64,000 nucleotides of DNA, taken from positions 682,001 to 746,000 of the forward strand of contig NZ_PVZV01000003.1 of the NCBI RefSeq assembly GCF_002995495.1, read 5' to 3'. Shown one piece after another: positions 1 to 13,975 of the stretch. The translations under genes were made by a program, and so were the position numbers. The stretch is from Actinocorallia populi. Its GTDB lineage: Bacteria > Actinomycetota > Actinomycetes > Streptosporangiales > Streptosporangiaceae. The notes below the pieces were generated by a model. The model was not told where the DNA came from. It saw only the letters and a program-made list of their open reading frames with translations, and made no database searches. The number at the start of each line of letters is the position of its first letter. Position 1 is the stretch's first letter.

Positions 1-7
1 TGCTCAT
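1..7 (-). CDS. 5' end of a leftward gene leaving the window
   Basis: Read on the minus strand, an ATG at 7-5 followed by AGC (Met-Ser) lies behind a strong ribosome binding site. The reverse complement of bases 8-25 contains AAGGAGAG about five bases before the ATG. Only two codons are inside the window, so the product cannot be named. The gene is divergent from the hydrolase at 181, and bases 8-180 are therefore a shared promoter region. Confidence 0.5.
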
Positions 8-180
8 CGTCTCTCCTTCTCGTCGTCGTTTCGAGGTCGTGGGACACGTCGACCCGGTGCGCCTCGTCGATTCATGCTAAATACGGTTCTGTCCCCGGCG
101 CTTCTCGATTCCTGCTCGGTCCGGCCGGTGCCAGAATCGGGGTACATGATCCGCTGGAGTTTCTAAGGAGTGTCCGTCTG

Positions 181-1068
181 ATGATGGGCCGTACGCATGC
201 CCTGTCCGGAGCGGCGCTCTTCACGGTGGGAACGATTCCGCTGGGGCTGCCGGGCGACCAGGTGCTGATCGGGGCGGTGGCGTGCGCGGGGGCGGCGGTG
301 CTGCCCGACATCGACCACCACGGCTCCCACGTCGCGCGGACGTTCGGGCCGCTGACGCGGGGGTTCGCCTGGGGGGTGGGCAAGGTCGCGGGCGGGCACC
401 GCAACGGGACGCACTCGGCGCTCGGCGTCGGGCTGCTCGCCGCCGTGGTCTTCTTCGCCTCGGCCGTCTACACCCAGGACGAGGTGACGTTCTGGACGGG
501 TTGCACCATCACCGGCGTGATGCTGGTCGTGGGGCTGCTCATCGGGATGCTCTCCAAGGGGCGCGGCCGGGCTGCCTACCGCAGGCCGTGGCACGGCTTC
601 CTCGCGATCATGGCCTGCGCGCTGGCCGCCGCCGCGATCGGCGCGGGCACCTACCGGTACGGGCAGGACGCCGGGGTCGTGCTCGTCGGCGCCGTGCTGG
701 TGCTGGTGCTGGCCGCGGCCATCCGGCCCCTCAACATCAAGGGGATCTGGGACGACCTGGCGCCCATCCCCATCACGTTCGCGCTGCTGTGGTTCCACGT
801 CGACCTGTCCGTGCTGCCGTACGCGATCGTCGTCGGCGTCGTCATCCACATCTGCGGCGACATGATCACCCGCGGCGGCTGCCCGCTCGGCTGGCCCTGG
901 TCCCAGACCATGCACGGGCCCAAGTGGTTCCGCACCGGCGACCGGACCGAGAAGCGCCTCGTCTTCCCCGCCCTCTTCGTCGCCCTGTGCGTCTCCTTCG
1001 GGGTGCACGTCTCCCCCTTCATCCTCGAGCACACCGAGAGCCTGCAGGTCACCCTCCCCGGCCGCTGA
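181..1068 (+). CDS. YdjM-type membrane-bound metal-dependent hydrolase
   Basis: The 295-residue protein matches the YdjM/DUF457 family of integral membrane metal-dependent hydrolases. The family's metal-ligand pattern is visible: an N-terminal RTHALSG, then LPDIDHHGSHVAR near residue 41, then HRNGTHSALG near residue 76. About six hydrophobic helices follow, separated by short loops. The substrate of this family is not established, so no reaction is assigned. The start chosen has AAGGAG at 165-170; the spacing is longer than ideal at 10 bases. The next ATG, three bases on, is an equally possible start. It lies upstream of the dpg operon but is separated from it by 132 bases and is probably transcribed independently. 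Confidence 0.8.
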   Translation: MMGRTHALSGAALFTVGTIPLGLPGDQVLIGAVACAGAAVLPDIDHHGSHVARTFGPLTRGFAWGVGKVAGGHRNGTHSALGVGLLAAVVFFASAVYTQDEVTFWTGCTITGVMLVVGLLIGMLSKGRGRAAYRRPWHGFLAIMACALAAAAIGAGTYRYGQDAGVVLVGAVLVLVLAAAIRPLNIKGIWDDLAPIPITFALLWFHVDLSVLPYAIVVGVVIHICGDMITRGGCPLGWPWSQTMHGPKWFRTGDRTEKRLVFPALFVALCVSFGVHVSPFILEHTESLQVTLPGR

Positions 1069-1130
1069 GCCCTGCGACACCCCCGAAAACACCCCTGACC
1101 TGCCGATACAGGTTTGAAGAGCGGGGTCCG

Positions 1131-1159
1131 TTGAAAGGATCCCTACTACTTCTCACGAT
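1131..1159 (+). promoter_or_regulatory. possible promoter of the dpg operon
   Basis: TTGAAA at 1131-1136 and CACGAT at 1154-1159 are separated by 17 bases, a reasonable housekeeping-type promoter pair about 40 bases before the DpgA start. The -10 is weak, so this is a candidate only. Confidence 0.3.
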
Positions 1160-1199
1160 GTTCGGGGGCGGCGGCCCGCGCCGACATACGGGCGGTTGA

Positions 1200-5994
<4,795 letters not shown>

Positions 5995-5998
<4 letters not shown>

Positions 5999-6801
5999 GC
6001 ACGGTGCCGTCGCGTGTCCTGTACGCCAAGGAAGGCCGTGTCGCGTATGTGACCATCAACCGCCCGGAGGTGCTCAACGCGCTCGACCTGCGCACCCACG
6101 AGGAGCTCGCGGAGGTCTGGGACGACTTCGAGCAGGACGACGACCTGTGGGTGGGCGTGCTGTCCGGGGCGGGCGGCCGGGCGTTCTCGGTCGGCCAGGA
6201 CCTCAAGGAGCTCGTCGCGCTGACCGAGGCGGGCCGGGCGCGCCCCGCGACGTTCGGCAGCCGCGGCAGGCCGGGCTGGCCCCGGCTCACCGAACGTTTC
6301 TCCCTCGCCAAGCCGCTCGTCGCCAAGGTCTGCGGCTACGCCCTGGGCGGCGGCTTCGAGCTGGCCCTGGCCTGCGACATCATCGTCGCCTCCGAGGACG
6401 CCGAGTTCGGCCTCCCCGAGGCGCGGCTGGGGCTCGTCGCGGGCGCGGGCGGCGTGTTCCGGCTGACCCGCCAGCTGCCCTACCGCACCGCGCTCGGCCA
6501 CCTCCTCACCGGCCGCCGCCTCTGCGCGTCGCGCGCCTGCGAGCTGGGCCTGGTCAACGAGGTCGTCCCGGCGGCCGACCTGGACAAGGCGGTCGAAGCC
6601 TGGCTGGAGGACCTGCTGGCCTGCGCTCCCCTGGCCGTACGCGCGATCAAGGAGGCCGCGCTCACCTCCTCGGCCCTGCCCCTGGCGGACGCCTTCGCCA
6701 CCCGCTACGTCTGGGAGGAGCGCCGCATGTGGAGCGAGGACGCCCTGGAGGGCCCGCGGTCCTTCGTGGAGAAGAGGCCACCGCGCTGGAAGGGCCGCTG
6801 A
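5995..6801 (+). CDS. dpgD: DpgD, enoyl-CoA hydratase-family protein
   Basis: The 268-residue crotonase is typical in length for DpgD. Conserved segments are [18 protein letters not shown] (residue 19 on), [13 protein letters not shown] (near 62), and [20 protein letters not shown] (near 113), which form the CoA site and oxyanion hole. In characterised pathways it works with DpgA and DpgB during dihydroxyphenylacetyl-CoA formation. The GTG start lies in a GTGA overlap with the decarboxylase stop. It is the last gene of the cassette; a housekeeping enoyl-CoA hydratase cannot be excluded from sequence alone, but the operon position favours DpgD. Confidence 0.85.
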
Positions 6802-6882
6802 AACCCTCGTCTCGGGGAGAATGGGAACGGACGGGGGGAACGGTTCGTTCTCTGCGCGTCCTTGATGGAAAAGAGGTGTTCC

Positions 6883-8055
6883 ATGGCGGTGGACGCGGCG
6901 GCGCGACCGAACTTCCTGCGGCCGTTGGCGATCGGTGCAGTGCTGGTGACCGTCATGGGTCTGCTGTGGGGTGTCCCCTGGTGGACGCTCGTGGCGGCCC
7001 CCGGGTGGGGGACGGGGTGGTTCGTTGCCGGGTCGGTGCTGTTCGCGGTGGCCGCGGTCGCGATGCCCGGATTCAAGCTCCTCGGGCACCGCAGCGGGCA
7101 CGACGGCATGTCCGTGGCCGGGGACACCCTGATCGGGGTCGCCTGGGTGCTCTTCACGTGGTCCGTGCTGGGCAACGTGCTGCGGGCCGTGCTGGCCGTG
7201 GCCGGCGTCGAGCAGACCGGAAGGGCCGCCGCCCTCACCGTCCTCGCCGTCTCCGCCGCGCTGCTGGCCTGGGGGTACGCCGAGGCGATGCGGGTGCCCC
7301 GCGTCAAGAGGGTGGACGTGGTCCTGCCCAGGCTCGGCCCCGGCCTGGACGGCACCCGCGTGGTCCTGCTGACCGACACCCACTACGGCCCGACCGACCG
7401 CGCCGCCTGGTCGCGCAAGGTCACCGAGGTGGTGAACACCCTCGACGCGGACATCGTCTGCCACACCGGCGACATCGCCGACGGCACCGTCGCACGGCGC
7501 CGCGAACAGGCCGCCCCGCTCGCCGACGTCCAGGCCAGGGCCGCCCGCGTCTACGTCACCGGCAACCACGAGTACTACGGCGACCCCCTCGGCTGGATCG
7601 CCCACCTGGACGGCCTCGGCTGGCAGCACCTGCACAACCGCCACACCGTCGTCGAGCGCGGCGGCGACCGGATCGTCGTCGCGGGCGTCGACGACGCCAC
7701 CGCCCACCACTCCGGCCACCCCGGCCACCGCGCCGACCTGGCGGCCGCCCTCGACGGAGCCGACCCCGCCCTGCCGGTCCTGCTCCTGGCCCACCAGCCC
7801 AAGCAGATCCCCGCCGCCGAGGAGGCGGGCGTCGACCTGCAGCTCTCCGGCCACACCCACGGCGGTCAGATCTGGCCGTTCAACCTCCTGGTCCGCCTCG
7901 ACCAGCCGCACGTCGCGGGCCTGTCCCGCCGCAACGACCGCACCTGGCTCTACACCAGCCGCGGCACCGGCTTCTGGGGCCCGCCCTTCCGCGTCCTCGC
8001 CCCCAGTGAGATCACGCTCCTCGTGCTGCGCGGCGCTCCTACACTGGCCGGATGA
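6883..8055 (+). CDS. Membrane-anchored metallophosphoesterase (YkuE-like)
   Basis: The 390-residue protein starts with four to five hydrophobic segments (residues 10-130), followed by a calcineurin-like phosphoesterase domain. The five metal-binding blocks are present in order: LTDTHYGP, HTGDIADG, GNHEYYG, LLAHQPKQ and SGHTHGGQIWP. The family hydrolyses phosphoesters with a dinuclear metal centre; the natural substrate is unknown. I chose the ATG at 6883 because AGAGG lies six bases upstream. An in-frame TTG at 6862 would add seven residues without a better site. Its stop overlaps the next ATG by four bases. Confidence 0.85.
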   Translation: MAVDAAARPNFLRPLAIGAVLVTVMGLLWGVPWWTLVAAPGWGTGWFVAGSVLFAVAAVAMPGFKLLGHRSGHDGMSVAGDTLIGVAWVLFTWSVLGNVLRAVLAVAGVEQTGRAAALTVLAVSAALLAWGYAEAMRVPRVKRVDVVLPRLGPGLDGTRVVLLTDTHYGPTDRAAWSRKVTEVVNTLDADIVCHTGDIADGTVARRREQAAPLADVQARAARVYVTGNHEYYGDPLGWIAHLDGLGWQHLHNRHTVVERGGDRIVVAGVDDATAHHSGHPGHRADLAAALDGADPALPVLLLAHQPKQIPAAEEAGVDLQLSGHTHGGQIWPFNLLVRLDQPHVAGLSRRNDRTWLYTSRGTGFWGPPFRVLAPSEITLLVLRGAPTLAG

Positions 8056-8408
8056 CCGCACTGACCCTGGGGGTCGTCCCGTCCTCCTTCGTGATCGAGC
8101 ACCTGCCGCACACCACCCTGCCCGAGGACGACGACTGGATCGCCCTGGTCCGCGCGCCCGAGGGCCTCACGGTCGTGCGGGACGCCGCCCCGTGGGCCGA
8201 GGCCGAACGCTGGACGGGCCTGTACGCCACCGGCCACGACCTCGACACCCCGGGCCTGCTCGCCTCCGCCGTCGCCCCGCTGGCCGAGGCGGCCGTGCCG
8301 GTGTTCGTCGTCTCCACCTTCCACGGCGACCTCGTCCTCACCCCCGAACGCCTGCAGAAGACCGCCGCCGCCGCACTGGAGGCGGCGGGCCACAGAGTCC
8401 TTCCCTGA
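8052..8408 (+). CDS. Small ACT-domain protein
   Basis: The 118-residue protein resembles the paired small ACT-domain proteins of the COG3603 type. An N-terminal half contains DDDWIALVRAPEGLTVV. A C-terminal half contains AEAAVPVFVVSTFHGDLVL, the ligand-binding beta-alpha-beta segment in which an amino acid usually sits. It has no fused enzyme domain. Its ATG overlaps the metallophosphoesterase stop (ATGA), so the two are co-translated; a functional link between them is not known. Confidence 0.65.
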   Translation: MTALTLGVVPSSFVIEHLPHTTLPEDDDWIALVRAPEGLTVVRDAAPWAEAERWTGLYATGHDLDTPGLLASAVAPLAEAAVPVFVVSTFHGDLVLTPERLQKTAAAALEAAGHRVLP

Positions 8409-8480
8409 CCCCTCAGCTGGGGGCCACCGGATCCCGCCCTGCTCCGCGGCGTCCGGGAAGGCGCCTCGCAGATCCCGCGT

Positions 8481-9680
8481 TCACTCCGGGAGGGCGGGGA
8501 GGGTGCGGGTGCGGGAGATGTCGCCCAGCCAGCGGGCGGAGGGCTTCGGGGTGCGGACGAAGGTGCGGCGGTCGACGGCGATGAGGCCGAAGGTGGGGCG
8601 GTAGGAGCCCCACTCGTAGTTGTCCAGGGCGCTCCAGTGCAGGTAGCCGCGGACGTCGGCGCCTTCGGACATGGCGGCGGCCAGGCCTGCCAGGGCGCCG
8701 TGGGTGTAGGCGACGCGGCGGGTGTCGTCGGCGGTGGCGATGCCGTTCTCGGTCACCAGGATGGGGACGTGCGGGCCCACGACGCGGGCGGTGTGGCGGA
8801 CGGCCTCGCCGAGGGAGGCGGGGTAGTACTCCCAGCCGGTGATGGTCTTCTCCGCGTCGGCGGGGACGGGCAGCGGTCCGTCGGCTGAGACGCGGGTGCG
8901 GGTGTAGGACTGGACGCCGATCCAGTCGTCGTCGCGGGCGGCCTCCAGGAAGCGGTCCTCGCGCGGCCAGGCGTGGCGGCGGCAGACCTCCTCCGCGCCG
9001 GGTTCGGGCTGGTAGACCTGGTTGGCCACCGTCCAGCCGATGCGGAACTGCGAGGAGACGCCGCGCAGGGCGTCGCGGGCGGCGTGGTGGGCGGCGATCA
9101 GGCCCTCGCTGAGGGCGTCCTCGGGCTCCAGCAGCTTGAAGTCGACGCCCGCGCCGCCTTGGCGGATCGCGGTGTGCATCAGGGCGACCATGTTGGGCTC
9201 GTTGATGGTCGCGACGTAGCGGACCCGTCCTTCGAGGATGGGGGCGACGGCCTGGGCGTAGGCGGTGAACCGCTGGGCGGCGTCGGGCGCCGTCCAGCCT
9301 CCGGCCGCGGAGAACCAGCGGGGCGAGGTGAAGTGGTGGAGCGTGACCACCGGCTCCAGGCCGCGGGCGTGCGCGCCGTCGATCATCCGGCGGTAGTGGT
9401 CCAGCGCCGCCTGGGAGAAGCGACCGGGCTCGGGTTCGATCCGCGCCCACTCGACGCTGAAGCGGTAGGCGGTGAAGCCGAGGTCGCGCAGCAGGTCCAT
9501 GTCCTCGGGCCAGCGGTGGTAGCTGTCGGCGGCGTCCCCGCTCGGCTCCTCCACCCCGCTGCCCTCGCGGTTCTCGAACGCCCACCAGTCGCTGTTGACG
9601 TTGTTGCCCTCGATCTGGTGCGCGGCCGTCGAGGCCCCGAAAAGGAAGCCCTCGGGGAAGGTGAACGTGTGCTCCGGCAT
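8481..9680 (-). CDS. GH1 family beta-glucosidase
   Basis: The 399-residue cytoplasmic enzyme has the GH1 layout. The N-terminal FLFGASTAAHQIEG near residue 13 binds substrate. Glu161 in TINEPN is the acid/base and Glu311 in LVTENG is the nucleophile. No signal peptide is seen. GH1 enzymes hydrolyse beta-glucosides and related disaccharides by a retaining mechanism. A GAGGAG ribosome binding site lies seven bases before the ATG. It is divergent from the GH20 gene across a 66-base gap containing a perfect 9-base inverted repeat, so both are probably controlled together. The intracellular location fits use of imported oligosaccharides. Confidence 0.93.
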   Translation of the reverse strand: MPEHTFTFPEGFLFGASTAAHQIEGNNVNSDWWAFENREGSGVEEPSGDAADSYHRWPEDMDLLRDLGFTAYRFSVEWARIEPEPGRFSQAALDHYRRMIDGAHARGLEPVVTLHHFTSPRWFSAAGGWTAPDAAQRFTAYAQAVAPILEGRVRYVATINEPNMVALMHTAIRQGGAGVDFKLLEPEDALSEGLIAAHHAARDALRGVSSQFRIGWTVANQVYQPEPGAEEVCRRHAWPREDRFLEAARDDDWIGVQSYTRTRVSADGPLPVPADAEKTITGWEYYPASLGEAVRHTARVVGPHVPILVTENGIATADDTRRVAYTHGALAGLAAAMSEGADVRGYLHWSALDNYEWGSYRPTFGLIAVDRRTFVRTPKPSARWLGDISRTRTLPALPE

Positions 9681-9705
9681 GCCCGGCTCCTCGCCTGCGG
9701 ATAAT

Positions 9706-9730
9706 GAAAACCGTACAGTGAACGGTTTTC
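9706..9730. promoter_or_regulatory. Operator-like palindrome between the GH1 and GH20 genes
   Basis: GAAAACCGT at 9706-9714 and its exact reverse complement ACGGTTTTC at 9722-9730 flank a 7-base spacer. Leftward, the -10-like CATTAT (9706-9701) abuts it. Rightward, TACACT at 9735-9740 lies seven bases before the GH20 ATG, which has no ribosome binding site, so that mRNA may be leaderless. A repressor here would block both promoters. A TetR or similar regulator encoded in the same module is the obvious candidate, but which one is unknown. Confidence 0.6.
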
Positions 9731-9746
9731 AGAGTACACTCCCGCC

Positions 9747-11282
9747 ATGAGCACCGAAAGACGCAGCGCCCTCTCCCGCGCCTGGAAGATCGCCACCGCG
9801 GAGCCCGCGCTGCGCGGCACCGCCGGAGTACTGGAATCCCTGCTGGCCCCGCACCTGTCCCGGCCGGCGCGGGACGGCCGGGTGCCGGGGACGATCCGCC
9901 TGGTCCTGGGCGAATGCGGCACGGGCCCGGAGACGCTGGGCATCTCGCCGCGCGGGGACGAGCGGCCGGACGAGCACCACGAGCTGCTGCTCGCCCCGGA
10001 CGAGATCGTCTGCACCGCCCGCACCCCCGAAGGCGTCTTCCGCGCCGCCGTCGCCGCGGTGCGCGCGATGGCGGCGGCCCCGGACGGGGAGCCCGGCGGC
10101 GGCCGCGTGCAGGACGGCCCGCGCTACGCCTGGCGCGGCCTGCTGGTGGACCCGGCCCGCCGCTTCCTCCCGGTCGAGGACGTGCGCCGCCTGATCGACC
10201 TGGCCGCCCTCCACCACCTGAACGTCCTGCACCTGCACCTCACCGACAACGAGGGCTGGCGCCTGGAGATGGCCGGCCGCCCCCTCCTCACCGAGGGGCA
10301 GGAGGGTGCCTTCTACACCGCGGCCCAGTACCGGGAGCTGCAGGACTACGCCGCCGCCAGGTTCGTGACGATCGTCCCGGAGATCGACCTGCCGGGCCAC
10401 ACCTTCGCGGTCATGCGCGCCTACCCGGATCTCGGGACGATGCCCCGCCCCTCCTGGATGCCGGCCGACGCGCCCATCACTCCCCCGCTCGACCCGCACG
10501 ACCCGGCCTCCCGCGCGTTCGTCGCCGAAGTGCTGACCGAGACCGCCCGCCTCACCGACGGCCCGTACGTCCACATCGGCGGAGACGAGGCCTTCGGCAT
10601 CGACGGCGAGTCCTTCGCCGAAGCGGTGCGGTCGTCCCGGGCGGCCGTCCGGGCGGCGGGCAAGCGCCCCCTGGGCTGGCAGGAGTCCGCCCGCGCCGGG
10701 ACCACGCCCGAGGACGTCTGCCAGTGGTGGGTGGACGTCCCGATGATGGACCTCCCGGCGAACGAGGAGGAGCGCGCCGCCCGCCCGGACATCCTCAAGG
10801 CCGGTCACACGATGGCCTTCATCGTCGCGCTGAAGCGCTTCTTCGCCCCCACGGACGACGACCTGAAGCGCATCACCGACGGCGGAGGCCGCGTCCTGCT
10901 GTCCCCGCAGTCCCACCTCTACCTGGACCGCCCCTACGACTCCTCGGTCGTCCCCGAGGAGCACCGCGAGCGGTCCGCGCGGCTGGGCTTCAACTACCGC
11001 CCGCGCGACGTGCGCCACACCGCGGCCTGGGACCCCGCCTCCTACGGGCTCCTCCCCCACCAGATCGCCGGGATCGAGGCGACCGTCTTCGGCGAGTCGC
11101 TCCACGGCCTCGACGACCTCGCCTTCCTGCTGCTCCCCCGCCTCGCCTCGCTCGCCGGCACCGCCTGGACCGGCTCCCCCGAGCCGTGGGAGACCCACCG
11201 CGAGACCCTCTCCGGCCTGGCCCGCCTGTGGCGCGAACGCGGCCTGGACTTCATGCCGACGACGGAGGTCGACTGGCCCTGA
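9747..11282 (+). CDS. GH20 beta-N-acetylhexosaminidase
   Basis: The 511-residue protein has an N-terminal GH20b-like domain (about residues 1-125) and a catalytic barrel from YAWRGLLVDPARRFLP (residue 127). The catalytic pair Asp280-Glu281 lies in HIGGDE; HLHLTDNEGWR near residue 162 and PEIDLPGH near 211 are family hallmarks. The Asp assists the substrate acetamido group in substrate-assisted hydrolysis of terminal N-acetylhexosamines. No signal peptide is visible, so it probably acts on imported chito-oligosaccharide or glycan fragments. The start codon may coincide with the transcription start. It ends just before a bidirectional terminator. Confidence 0.93.
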   Translation: MSTERRSALSRAWKIATAEPALRGTAGVLESLLAPHLSRPARDGRVPGTIRLVLGECGTGPETLGISPRGDERPDEHHELLLAPDEIVCTARTPEGVFRAAVAAVRAMAAAPDGEPGGGRVQDGPRYAWRGLLVDPARRFLPVEDVRRLIDLAALHHLNVLHLHLTDNEGWRLEMAGRPLLTEGQEGAFYTAAQYRELQDYAAARFVTIVPEIDLPGHTFAVMRAYPDLGTMPRPSWMPADAPITPPLDPHDPASRAFVAEVLTETARLTDGPYVHIGGDEAFGIDGESFAEAVRSSRAAVRAAGKRPLGWQESARAGTTPEDVCQWWVDVPMMDLPANEEERAARPDILKAGHTMAFIVALKRFFAPTDDDLKRITDGGGRVLLSPQSHLYLDRPYDSSVVPEEHRERSARLGFNYRPRDVRHTAAWDPASYGLLPHQIAGIEATVFGESLHGLDDLAFLLLPRLASLAGTAWTGSPEPWETHRETLSGLARLWRERGLDFMPTTEVDWP

Positions 11283-11286
11283 GCGC

Positions 11287-11322
11287 GCGAAGGGCGGCCA
11301 CCCGGGGGTGGCCGCCCTTCGC
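11287..11322. terminator. Bidirectional hairpin terminator
   Basis: A perfect 16-base stem (11287-11302 with 11307-11322) closes a CGGG loop between the convergent GH20 gene and the ABC operon. No U-tract is present, as is common in actinomycetes. Confidence 0.75.
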
Positions 11323-11345
11323 CGGCGGTCAGGTGGCGGAGCCGC

Positions 11346-12233
11346 TCAGGAGACCCCGGTCTCCTGGGCGAGCTCCCGCCTGCGCCTGCGCTGCTCGTGC
11401 ACGTCGGCCACCGGGGCCGACAACATGAGGGCCCGGGTGTAGGGGTGCTCGGGGCGGGCGGTGACCTGGTCGGCCTCGCCGGTCTCCACGAGTTCTCCCT
11501 GATGGATCACCGCGACGCGATGGCTCATGTAGCGGACGACCGACAGGTCGTGGGAGACGAAGAGGTAGGAGACGGCCGTCTGCTCCTGGATCTCCAGGAG
11601 GAGCTCCAGGACCGTGTGCTGGGTGGTGAGGTCCAGCGCGGAGACCGGCTCGTCGCAGACGATGAGCTTCGGACGCAGCGCCAGGGCCCGTGCGATGGCG
11701 ACGCGCTGGCGCTGGCCGCCGGAGAACTCCCGGGGCAGGCGGTCGGCGGCGTCCGCGGGGAGCCTGACGCGTTCCAGCAGCTCGCCGACCCTGCCCCTGG
11801 CCTCGCGGTCGGCGGTCCCCTGGGCGATCAGGGGCTCCATCAGGGTGTCGCCGATGCTGAAGGACGGATTCAGCGAGGTGTACGGGTCCTGGAAGATCAC
11901 CTGGAGGTCGCGGCTGAGCTCGCGGCGCCGGCGCGGGGCGGCGCGCTCGATGCGCTCCCCGTCGAAGGTGATCGTCCCGGCCTGGACGGGGACGAGGCCG
12001 AGGACGGCCCGCCCGATCGTCGTCTTGCCCGATCCCGACTCCCCGACCAGGCCGAAGGTCTCGGCGGGGCGGATGTCGAAGGAGACGCCCTTCAGCACCC
12101 GGGTGCGGGTGCGGCGGCGCGCGGCGAAGGAGACCTCCAGGCCCGCGACCTCCAGCAGCGGCCGAACCGGCTCCCGGGGGCCCGGGGGTCGTCCCCCGGA
12201 CCGGTCTGATCCGTACGGCTGGTGGGTGCTCAT
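11346..12233 (-). CDS. Oligopeptide/oligosaccharide ABC importer ATPase (DppF/OppF-like)
   Basis: The 295-residue ATPase has Walker [10 protein letters not shown] (near residue 66), the Q-loop VIFQDPYTSLNP, the signature FSGGQRQRVAIARAL, Walker B LIVCDEP and the H-loop VSHDLSVV. The C-terminal EHPYTRALM segment belongs to the oligopeptide-type family that ends in an oligo_HPY region. The ATG overlaps the stop of the upstream permease-ATPase by four bases (ATGA). It is the last gene of the importer operon and ends just before the hairpin at 11287-11322. Confidence 0.9.
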   Translation of the reverse strand: MSTHQPYGSDRSGGRPPGPREPVRPLLEVAGLEVSFAARRRTRTRVLKGVSFDIRPAETFGLVGESGSGKTTIGRAVLGLVPVQAGTITFDGERIERAAPRRRRELSRDLQVIFQDPYTSLNPSFSIGDTLMEPLIAQGTADREARGRVGELLERVRLPADAADRLPREFSGGQRQRVAIARALALRPKLIVCDEPVSALDLTTQHTVLELLLEIQEQTAVSYLFVSHDLSVVRYMSHRVAVIHQGELVETGEADQVTARPEHPYTRALMLSAPVADVHEQRRRRRELAQETGVS

Positions 12234-13975
12234 GTCGTCGCCTTTCGCGGTCGCCAGGCCGGGCGGGCGGGGACGTGGTCGAGCACCGCGTCCAGGAGCC
12301 CGCGGGTGTAGGGGTCGGCGGGCGCGTGCAGGACCTGCTCGGCCGTGCCGCTCTCCACGATCCGCCCCTCGCGCATGACGGCGACGCGGTCGCACAGGTC
12401 GGCCACGACGCCGAGGTTGTGGGTGACCAGCAGGATCCCGAGGTCGCGTTCCCGCTGCAGCCTGCGCAGCAGTGCCAGGATCTCGGCCTGGACCCGGACG
12501 TCGAGCGCGGTGGTCGGCTCGTCGGCGATGAGCAGCCGCGGCTCGCACGACATCGCCCCCGCGATGAGCACCCGCTGGGCCATGCCGCCGGAGATCTGGT
12601 GCGGGTAGGAGCGGAACGCCCGCTCGGGGTCGGCGATCTCCACCATCCGCAGCAGTTCCAGCGCCCGCGCGGCCGCCTCCTTGCGGGAGAGGCCGAGCTT
12701 GCAGCGGATCGGCTCGACGAGCTGGGCGCCGATGGTGAACGCCGGATCGAGGTTGCTCATCGGCTCCTGCGGCACGTAGGCCACCACGTCTCCGCGCAGG
12801 GCGCGGTGCCGCCGCTCGGACAGCCCGACGACCTCCTGCCCCTCGATGAGGACGCTGCCGCGGGACACCCGTCCGCCTTCGGGCAGGAGCCCCAGGACGG
12901 AGAAGGCGGTCTGGGTCTTGCCCGACCCCGACTCCCCCACCAGCCCGACGACCTCCCCGGGCCGCACGTCCAGGTCCACCCCGTGGACGACCTCGCGGTC
13001 GCTCCCGTCCGGGAGCGTGTAGGCCACGGCCAGGCCGCGCACCGACAGCAGGGCGGCGCGCTCGTCGCCGGCGGCCGGCTCCGGCGCGACCGGGGCCTCG
13101 GCCGTGCGGCGGACGGCGCGGTCGGTGCTCCCGCCGCGGTCCTCCAGCACGTCGCGCAGCGCGGCCGCCAGCAGGACGAGCGCACCGCTGGACAGCCCGA
13201 GCGCCAGTCCCGGCCAGAGCAGCAGCAGGGGTGCGCGCTGGATGTTCTGGAAGGCCTCGTTGAGCATGGCGCCCCAGGTGGGGGCTCCGTCGCCGCTGCC
13301 GATGCCGAGGAACTCCAGGCCCGCCTGCAGCCCGATCGCCACGCCCGCGACCAGCGCGATCTGGATGATGATCGGGCCGCGCACGACGATGAGGACGTGC
13401 CGGGAGATGATCCGGGCGTCGCGCAGGCCGGAGACCCGGGCGGCGTCGACGTACAGCTCACCCCGCACCTGGACCACGATGCCGCGCACCAGCCGGAAGA
13501 AGGCGGGCGCGACCAGGAACCCCAGCACGACCATGAGCACCCAGGCGGTGGAGCCGAGCACCGCGCGGGAGGCCAGCAGGACGACCATCGCGGGCAGCGC
13601 CATGATGAGGTCGGAGACCCAGCTCGCGACACCGTCGAACCAGCGGCCGTAGTACCCGGCGGCCAGCCCCGCCGGGACGCCGAGCGTCAGCGCCACCACC
13701 ACCGAGAGCACCGCCCCGCCGAGCGTGGTCCGTCCGCCGTACAGCAGCCGGGACAGCACGTCGCGCCCGGCGGAGTCGAAGCCGAACGGGTGCCCGCCGG
13801 ACGGTCCCCGGAAGGAGTCGCGCAGCTCGGAGACACCGGGCCCCTGGGCGGCCAGGACCGGTGCGAGCAGCACGGCCAGGACGATGAGGCCCAGGACGAG
13901 CGCCGAGACCAGGCCGAGCGGGTGGCGCAGCAGCCTGCCCGGCACGCCCCTGCGGGGCGCGGGTGTGCCGCTCAT
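12230..13975 (-). CDS. Fused ABC permease-ATPase (DppC-DppD type)
   Basis: The 581-residue polypeptide joins two subunits normally made separately. Residues 1-275 are a DppC-type permease with five to six membrane helices and an EAA-like loop ([20 protein letters not shown]). After a linker of about 40 residues, 310-570 is a DppD-type ATPase with [10 protein letters not shown], the signature [27 protein letters not shown] and VTHNLGVV. Fusions of this kind occur in other actinomycetes. The start overlaps the upstream permease stop by four bases. With the downstream ATPase it provides the two nucleotide-binding domains, and with the upstream gene the two permease halves, of one importer. Confidence 0.9.
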   Translation of the reverse strand: MSGTPAPRRGVPGRLLRHPLGLVSALVLGLIVLAVLLAPVLAAQGPGVSELRDSFRGPSGGHPFGFDSAGRDVLSRLLYGGRTTLGGAVLSVVVALTLGVPAGLAAGYYGRWFDGVASWVSDLIMALPAMVVLLASRAVLGSTAWVLMVVLGFLVAPAFFRLVRGIVVQVRGELYVDAARVSGLRDARIISRHVLIVVRGPIIIQIALVAGVAIGLQAGLEFLGIGSGDGAPTWGAMLNEAFQNIQRAPLLLLWPGLALGLSSGALVLLAAALRDVLEDRGGSTDRAVRRTAEAPVAPEPAAGDERAALLSVRGLAVAYTLPDGSDREVVHGVDLDVRPGEVVGLVGESGSGKTQTAFSVLGLLPEGGRVSRGSVLIEGQEVVGLSERRHRALRGDVVAYVPQEPMSNLDPAFTIGAQLVEPIRCKLGLSRKEAAARALELLRMVEIADPERAFRSYPHQISGGMAQRVLIAGAMSCEPRLLIADEPTTALDVRVQAEILALLRRLQRERDLGILLVTHNLGVVADLCDRVAVMREGRIVESGTAEQVLHAPADPYTRGLLDAVLDHVPARPAWRPRKATT

